From Bugula neritina (Eukaryota; Bryozoa; Gymnolaemata; Cheilostomatida; Bugulidae): a DNA stretch of 44,500 nucleotides. Below, piece after piece: positions 37,756 through 44,500 of the stretch. The notes beneath the pieces are model-generated. The model ran no database searches and was not told the DNA's origin. It worked only from the letters and a program-made list of their open reading frames with translations. Location: contig OZ037773.1 of assembly GCA_964035545.1 (NCBI GenBank), positions 4,287,251 through 4,331,750 on the forward strand. The letters run 5' to 3'. A program made the position numbers and the translations under genes. Every line of letters begins with the position of its first letter. Positions within the stretch are counted from its first letter, which is position 1.

Positions 37756-39782
37756 AATATTAAGTGACACGATATTATAGCAGGTGAAAGGTGAGTATTT
37801 GCAGAGAGAAAAAGGAAAAAGAAATAGTTATAGATTGATATGGAAAAGATAATAATATGGTACCATATATACAGTAGTATTATATAACAAGTCATATTAC
37901 ATAGTCTGAGTGATAGTGTGCTATAGCCCAAAACAGTTCACATTAGGTAGATGATGTGAGCATGTTAAGAGAGATCAAATTTTATTTTGACGGATTCGGA
38001 GTTGTTCATCGATATTTTAATAAGAGTTTATTTAAAAAAGTGGTATTTGATATGATGTACCTTTTGTTCAGTATAAATAATGAATTCTATAACACATGCA
38101 ATAGGTGTTTAGATATGCATGTGTGCGATGTGTGCTAGCATACACAGCTCTTACTTAAAAAGGTGATATTCAGTTTATCTCTAAATACTGCATATTCTAA
38201 GACAAAAGCTGATGTAATGTATTATTCCAGAAGGATGCAGGGATCGGTTCAAATCAGGAAGATCAATCTGCAAACTTTCAAATTCCTAATGTACATAAGT
38301 ATCTGTATATAACATATAACTTGTTTGTGCTTCTTAACCAACCGCAGTGCCATAGATCCTTGTCATAAATTATTTCGTTCTTAATTTCCTTTTCATTTTT
38401 TACCAAATATAACAAAACAAACAATCAAACTAGGTACTATGTAAGTGTAAATCTGCATATATGCCTTTTATTTTTGATCAAATATAAATGAATAATTGTG
38501 CTTTACATGAAACTGCAAGAGATTTGGAGTCAACAGCAGAAATCACTTTATTTTTGAGAATGGAACCCTGAAGGCTGATATAGAGAGTTTATTGGCACCT
38601 TTCTAATATGAATCTAACACAATCCTTAAATAGGTGAACAAGGGAAGACAACTCTGACAGTTGAAAGATTATAAGTTAAAACTTTGTAACCCCTACCACC
38701 TAACTTCTTACAAATTTGTGCTCAGACTTATCACCCATACAATACTTAGTTGTTAACTAGGCTATGTAATTTTACCTAACCCAATTTAATTAGCAAAGGT
38801 AAATCAGTTTTTCATGGGTATGGATGGAGTCCAGCGTTGAATAGTTATAGAGCTATTAAAGTGAGTGCATGAATACTGTTTCGGCAGAATCATATCCTCA
38901 CATAATATAATCACATTATATAAGGACTTAAACAAAATTGATTGTTTTAATAAGATATGTTTGTGCTAGCACAATAGTACCTTTCATATTGTTTTATAAC
39001 AGTTTGTTATTAACTAAAGGTTTCTTTACAATTGTTGTATTCTTACTTTATAATATATAATAGCTTCTTTACAAATTTTTGGTTTGTTTGTTTTGCCACA
39101 ACTGTTGTTTACTATACCTGCTAATTCAAGATGTTTTGTACTGCTAGCTATAGTTTGCCTTATAACTAAGTTAGGATTTTGGACAAGTAGGTTGTTTCTA
39201 TATGGAATATAATATTATACAGTTTTTATTTCACGTTTCCAAGACTTGTGACCAACTGTGGTTTCTGGTGCATAAGTAGAGTATGATGCTTATTTACCAC
39301 TAAATAAACAACTAGGCCAGAGAGGCCCACGGGTTGGATTTCATCTTTATTTCTAACATTCAAAACCTTTGATCATCTTTTATACAACCTTTCTTATATA
39401 ACCGATCAACCTTTACCAACCATGAAACCTATCAAACAATGTTGACTATATAATACATGACCCAACTAATAGTAATACAAAAACAAATACAAGAAATATC
39501 ATTATTCATTAAAGCTACAACACTATAAATTGACAAAAGAACAAAACTTGAATATAGAATAACATAATGTAATACAAAATAGCTACCTTGTGGGTCTATG
39601 CCTAGTATGATACTGATTACTAATTGTATTTGTCATCTGCTTGCTATAAATAGCTTAAAATAAAGGCTATTCTTTAATACAACAGCTTAAAAGCCTGCCA
39701 TATAGCTGAGTCAAGCTGAGTCACTCTAGATTTGCAATTGAATTAGCAATTGATAAGAACTAGTGGTCAACCAAACGGGCAC
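37756..39782. other. Unit 3 spacer
   Basis: Colinear with unit 2 from 25361 on. No gene seen. Confidence 0.5.
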
Positions 39783-39785
39783 TAA

Positions 39786-40128
39786 GCCTAGGGCCACACT
39801 GTGCGTATTTTCGCATGCGAAAATTAAAATCGCAAGTAGCAAAGGTGTCCACTGTAGCGTCAGTGATGCGTGATAAATAAAGCTTTCATTTTTAAATCGC
39901 ACTCGCTTTCAATAAAACGCAATTTACTGGAATATAGCACTAAATAAAGAAATTGGGCTCGCTGAATAACTACCGGCCAATTAGGTGACGACGACAGAGA
40001 CGATTCGCACTTGCGTTGAAAATGCAGAGCGACAAGTGCGAAGGTTTTCTTAACGTGCACAGTGGACACCTTTGCTACTTGTGATTTCAATTTTCGCATG
40101 CGAAAATACGCACCGTGTGGCCCTAGGC
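39786..40128. mobile_element. PIF/Harbinger-type MITE
   Basis: 343 bp with ~70-bp terminal inverted repeats starting GCCTAGGGCCACAC and ending with the complement, differing at only a few positions. Flanked by TAA on both sides (39783-39785, 40129-40131). Unit 2 shows the empty site CACTAATCCGG with a single TAA near 27353. TIRs plus a TWA target duplication fit PIF/Harbinger. It encodes nothing; an ORF overlapping it is incidental. Confidence 0.88.
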
Positions 40129-40747
40129 TAACCCGGCCCAGATGAAGTGCAGCCCTCAAGCCTGCAGTTTAGTGCAAGAAAAACTTTATATATTTTTTTT
40201 CTTGAGGTGCCTTAAGAAAAAGAGGAAATGCTCAACATGATTTGTGAACCATAAAAACAGTCTGTTAAAAAGATTCCAATTGAGTTACAGAAGGATTTCA
40301 TTTTGCAATGAAATTTTTGTCAATTAATTACTTCTTGGTTTCAACAATTAACAAAATCTACCCTTGCATATAGTTGACAGAGCACTAAGCAATTTGGTAC
40401 CATTCAGCACCACCTTTCTATATGTAATGCTGACCAGTAAAAACTGCCTTGACCTGCAAAGTCACTTAAGATGTGCTGTATCAAAGACAGAGCCAGACTC
40501 TTAAAATGGACTGATAGAAAGTGGTATGCAACTGGAATTAGACCAGCTGCTGTGCACTTGCAATAAGTAATAAGCAATTAGGCACGAATATATTTTTGGT
40601 TTGGCCATTTTCAAAGTAGGTGTTTTAAATTAGTGATCATCATATATAAAAACTCCTAATGGAAAGGGTCTTTGAAGGGACTTGTTTTCTATTGCGTACT
40701 AGCAAAGGAGCAATTACAGATGAATATATTTTCTAGCATCAATTTGT

Positions 40748-40810
40748 TGGCCTTTACTGGGATTCCAACCACTGACCTTTTGTTTACTGATCAGTAGACC
40801 ACTTTTACTC
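40748..40810 (-). mobile_element. tRNA-like SINE head (unit 3)
   Basis: Same A-box-like (40791-40801) and B-box-like (40760-40770) motifs as in unit 2. Confidence 0.45.
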
Positions 40811-41315
40811 CTTACATTTGCATATTACTGCCAATATAGTATAACTCGTAAGAAACTTTTGGGAAGGACTAATGTCTTCCCATGAATACATCCACAACAG
40901 CATCAGTAACTGATATAAACATGCATTTAATGATGGCTAATATACATGTTTTACAACTATTCATTACCGCTGTATAATATGCAACTGCGTATATATTACA
41001 ACTATATATTACAAAGTCTATGTATTACAACTATATATAATATAACAGCAAGATATTACAACCATAATATATTAAGCAAGATAATTATATTTCTGCTACA
41101 CACAAGAGATTAAATATAAATTCGCTGCAGTTTTGATTTTTTTAATTGAAAAAACCAATGAATACACAATAATGGTGTCACTTTTGAGATTTTTTCCCCG
41201 TTTTGGAAGCTTTCAATTACTATTGTTATAAGAACAATGATATTACTGATTTTAAAGCAACAAGTTAAACATCAAGACCACTGTCAATGCATAGAAAATG
41301 TAATGGATTAAATAG

Positions 41316-41388
41316 TACGCAATAAATCTTAGCTGCAGGGAAAATTTTTTGTCATGGATCAAACTTCCCAGCTACTGCTTATTGCGTA
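41316..41388. repeat. Small hairpin / inverted repeat (unit 3)
   Basis: Counterpart of 28541-28613; one stem base differs (GCAGGG for GCTGGG). Confidence 0.5.
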
Positions 41389-42183
41389 GTTATAGTCAAA
41401 CATGCTAGCATTATAGGTGATCACTCTAAAAGAACGAAACAAATAATTTTAATACATACATTTAATATTACATCTTTTCTAAATTTGCTCCAATATAATG
41501 GCCAACTGGCTATTGACTATTGATCAGATAAAATACTAAAATATATTATGATATTCAAAAGATGAACTCTGGCATAATTTCTTAATGAAACTCCTTTCAC
41601 GAACCATCTGCTTATATATATTGCACCCCAGCATTAATGTTAATTTTGTTTTGAGAAATGTCTCATAGCTTATAGCATGATTATTACGATTCTCATTATA
41701 TGTTTTCTGAGATATATTACTATATATTCTGTGACTACTTTGGTTATTATTGCATGTATAGTTATATTGTATCCTGTCCGGCATAGCTGTTATACTGTAT
41801 CTTGTATACAACATATTATATGATAATGATATGTATATATGTAGAGTAAGTAGTGTTTACTATTTAGTATAGAATATATATAGTACAGTGTGTAATATTA
41901 TAAAGCATAAAGTATAGAATATTGAGTATATTATAGTATAGACTATATACTATAGGGTATAGAGTATATATAGTATATATTATAGTATAATAGAGTATAA
42001 TATAGAGTCTGTAGTATAAAGTATATATGAAGTAATTAATACAGTATAAGGCGATAGTTTGAGCTAATATTGTATAAACAATTGTAGCGCTATATAATAT
42101 GTATCGGATATCTTTATTACTATATGTTTAACACATTAAATTCTCAATGAATAACTAGCATGGGATATGGAAGCTGAAATAAA

Positions 42184-43204
42184 TTACAATTTTATTATAT
42201 TTAAATGTTGGGCATAGATAAAAAGAAGCTCACAATCACAGCAATTACTTATGCTAGTAATAACTAATATATTTATAATATAAGACCAAAAAGAACGATC
42301 AAATTGTTGTACGAAAAATTTGCCTTCGACCAAGCAGATAAAAGTTGTCCAATTAGCAGTCAGCTTGTTACAAGTAATTTCTAAGTTAATACGAGGAATT
42401 GGTGAAACCATTTGAAAGAAAAACATAACCATGAGAACCGATAATATTTGTGAACAACAAATCTGTTCACTCGCACTGTATGATCTATCTGCCACCTCGA
42501 ATTTATTACAAAAGACAATAGAATGAGTAGATCATGTCAGAGTTTATAAAATTATTTTACCTACTGGATTAGGCTTGACAATACCGGTGCCAAATATATT
42601 CTCAGCCCTTCCTACAACTTTCTGCTTAACTCTGAAGTAAATGTAAACGTCTATGGCAGTGCTATCGTTGACTTGAATCTCAAATTTGGTAAGCAGCTCT
42701 ACTCCTTTTCCATCAAATATTCCGTGAGATTCTAAAGCCTCTTTAAAGCCAGCCTCTACATTTTTAGGGTACGTTTGGCTGAGTCCATTTTTGTTCCAAG
42801 TTTTAGGATGACGGAGTGCTGTTATGTAATAGTTTTCAATCTCGAGATAAACAGTTGCTTGGTACTTTTTTGCTTCTTCTTCAATAAATTCTGCTAACTC
42901 TATTACTGTTTGCCCGAGTTCAAGAAAACCCTCAAGAATAGCTGCAATGCCACGCAACACAAAATATATATATAATCAATCTGAATTTAAATATTCTCAT
43001 AGATGTCTTAGCAATCAACATAACATATTGCATGCTACGAAATAATATTATGTAATAAAGTCGATTACCTATCAATGAGCTAGTTGAATTTTTTTTCGAC
43101 GCTGATTTCTCTTCAGGAAACACTTTTGAATCTGGTTGTGGGATGAATCCATTGAGAAGCAGACATAAAGCCATCGCAATGCTGCCATATACCAATGAGC
43201 CCAT
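42184..43204 (-). pseudogene. Gene X copy 3, last exon largely deleted
   Basis: Offset exactly 12774 bases from copy 2, with exon 1 43204-43069, exon 2 42941-42561 and the tail ORF down to 42184. It has the same deletion of most of exon 3 and the same lost stop. The only protein difference I see in the exons is Ile for Arg in AENRFG. The deletion therefore predates the unit 2/unit 3 duplication. Confidence 0.6.
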
Positions 43205-43459
43205 TATTGAACAATTGGGATATTTTCTAAATTTTATGAATTAGTTACATGTATATGATCTGGAAAGAAGAGAGGTGATACTGGTCTCCCTGTGTAATAA
43301 CGTTCCACTTTACATATTTATAATTTATTAGCTGCATAATCTCATTGGCTATATTAATTAACAGTTTCTATTCATGGAGAACTGAGGAAAACAGTTTTGA
43401 TCTTGCTCATGCACCTTTTTATTAGCATTCTGATTTGCTCACATAAATGCTTTCACTCA

Positions 43460-43590
43460 ATACTCAACAATGACATTCAGTGATTGAGCTCTCTCGCCAT
43501 GATCACAAACTCAAGCTGTAAGCATAGATGTGAACCATGTACTTTGTTTTGTGCTGATGAGGGGACAAATCCCAAAATGGTTACTTTTTA
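43460..43590 (-). repeat. Interspersed microsatellite-linked repeat, inverted copy (unit 3)
   Basis: Shorter than the unit 1 and unit 2 inverted copies; GTGCTGATGAGGGGACAAAT core, ending at (CA)n. Confidence 0.75.
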
Positions 43591-43599
43591 CAGATACGC

Positions 43600-43762
<163 letters not shown>

Positions 43763-43764
43763 CA

Positions 43765-44500
43765 AACAAAGTGTATAACCTTAATAAAGTTTTATTGTTT
43801 AGATGTGTAGAAATCTATCAAATACACAATATTCACGTCACACAGTCACATGGCATTAATTACTGATGCTTTAGAAAAGGCGTTGCCTAGCATGTAAAGC
43901 AGGTATATATATCAACAGTTGACCATATTATATTATATTATATATTATATTATTACATTATTATATTATTTACTCATATATACTAAGATCACCATTCGTA
44001 CATACACATTTCCTGTTTGTTGTTTAAGTTGTCTCTGGAAATTGACTGGTGCTAGGAAGAACATTATTCCATTGCAATTATTGTAAAAATTGTATATGTC
44101 CAATATTAATACAAGTTGATAAATAATTGTCACATAAGTGTTTGACTGTATAGTTTATTTGTCCTTTGATCAAAACACCTGGTGATGTAGTATGCATTGT
44201 TGGATTATGAATGTGATGCAATATATAAACAGCATAGCTTTTTTTAGTCTATGGTAATTGACATAAGTTGTATCATCTCTTAGCCAAAGTAGAAAATATT
44301 ATTTTAATTTTATAACAAAAAAATATATGGCAGATACTTTATATTCAAAATCAAATTTCTAAGCAATTGACCTAGTTTTAATAGTGCTATTATAGTTTAA
44401 TTACAGTGAAAACATTTTTGTGATGTAAAAACTTCTAAGACACTTGCATGACACGATATAACTCAGAACTCCGCTGCTAGAAACTCAGATCGAGGTAGAT
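43765..44500. other. Unit 3 spacer to window end
   Basis: Colinear with 22740-23460 and 31036-31770. No gene seen before the window ends. Confidence 0.5.

Larger units (their letters stand above)
40132..42183. other. Unit 3 continuation of the 2.2-kb block and spacer
   Basis: Near-identical to 27360-29409. No protein-coding gene seen. Confidence 0.5.

Noticed and set aside
39860-40159. 99-residue minus-strand ORF
   Set aside because: Lies almost wholly within the MITE and starts outside it; absent from the empty site in unit 2.

Overview
The window is eukaryotic and metazoan. It has GT-AG introns, TATA boxes, AATAAA signals, and a replication-dependent histone quartet whose genes end in the animal histone 3' stem-loop instead of a poly(A) signal. 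DNA is AT-rich with long (TA)n and (CA)n arrays. Histone sequences and a CSalpha-beta (invertebrate-defensin type) peptide point to an invertebrate (lophotrochozoan- or sponge-like); I cannot fix the phylum from sequence alone.

Region 1 (1-10.8 kb): a spliced plus-strand gene for a basic protein with a ComEA-like helix-hairpin-helix domain (exons at 161-463, 788-966, 1359-1527; probably continuing at 9721-9847, 10084-10265, 10655-10717). Its ~8.2-kb third intron holds a hAT-like fragment and a large GATCGATC-rich inverted-repeat (foldback) element. Inside that sits a complete, apparently young LTR retrotransposon on the minus strand: 410-bp LTRs that read as identical, 5-bp target duplication CTGTT, intact gag and pol.

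Region 2 (10.85-13.8 kb): a compact histone quartet, two divergent pairs (H2B<- ->H2A and H4<- ->H3), each gene with its 3' stem-loop and each pair with a shared ~0.3-kb promoter. No H1 is present.

Region 3 (13.6-44.5 kb): a tandem segmental-duplication array that starts inside the H3 gene. A full unit is about 12.77 kb and carries, in order: an H3 3' fragment, a small Cys-rich secreted-type gene on the minus strand ('gene Y'), (TA)n plus an interspersed repeat, a minus-strand secreted and possibly GPI-anchored protein gene ('gene X'), (CA)n plus the same interspersed repeat inverted, and a plus-strand defensin-like gene. Unit 1 (about 13.64-25.1 kb) has the full-length gene X but a frameshifted gene Y and a defensin gene cut in its last exon. 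Unit 2 (25.1-34.7 kb) lacks the H3/gene Y head, has gene X with most of its last exon deleted, and has the one intact defensin gene. Unit 3 (34.73 kb to the end) has the H3 fragment, gene Y with an early stop, the same truncated gene X, and a PIF/Harbinger-type MITE absent from unit 2; it runs off the window before its defensin copy.

The array therefore looks like a recently expanding and decaying cluster of secreted, possibly host-defence, genes that grew out of the edge of a histone cluster. Intergenic stretches between these landmarks are AT-rich and I see no other convincing genes in them.
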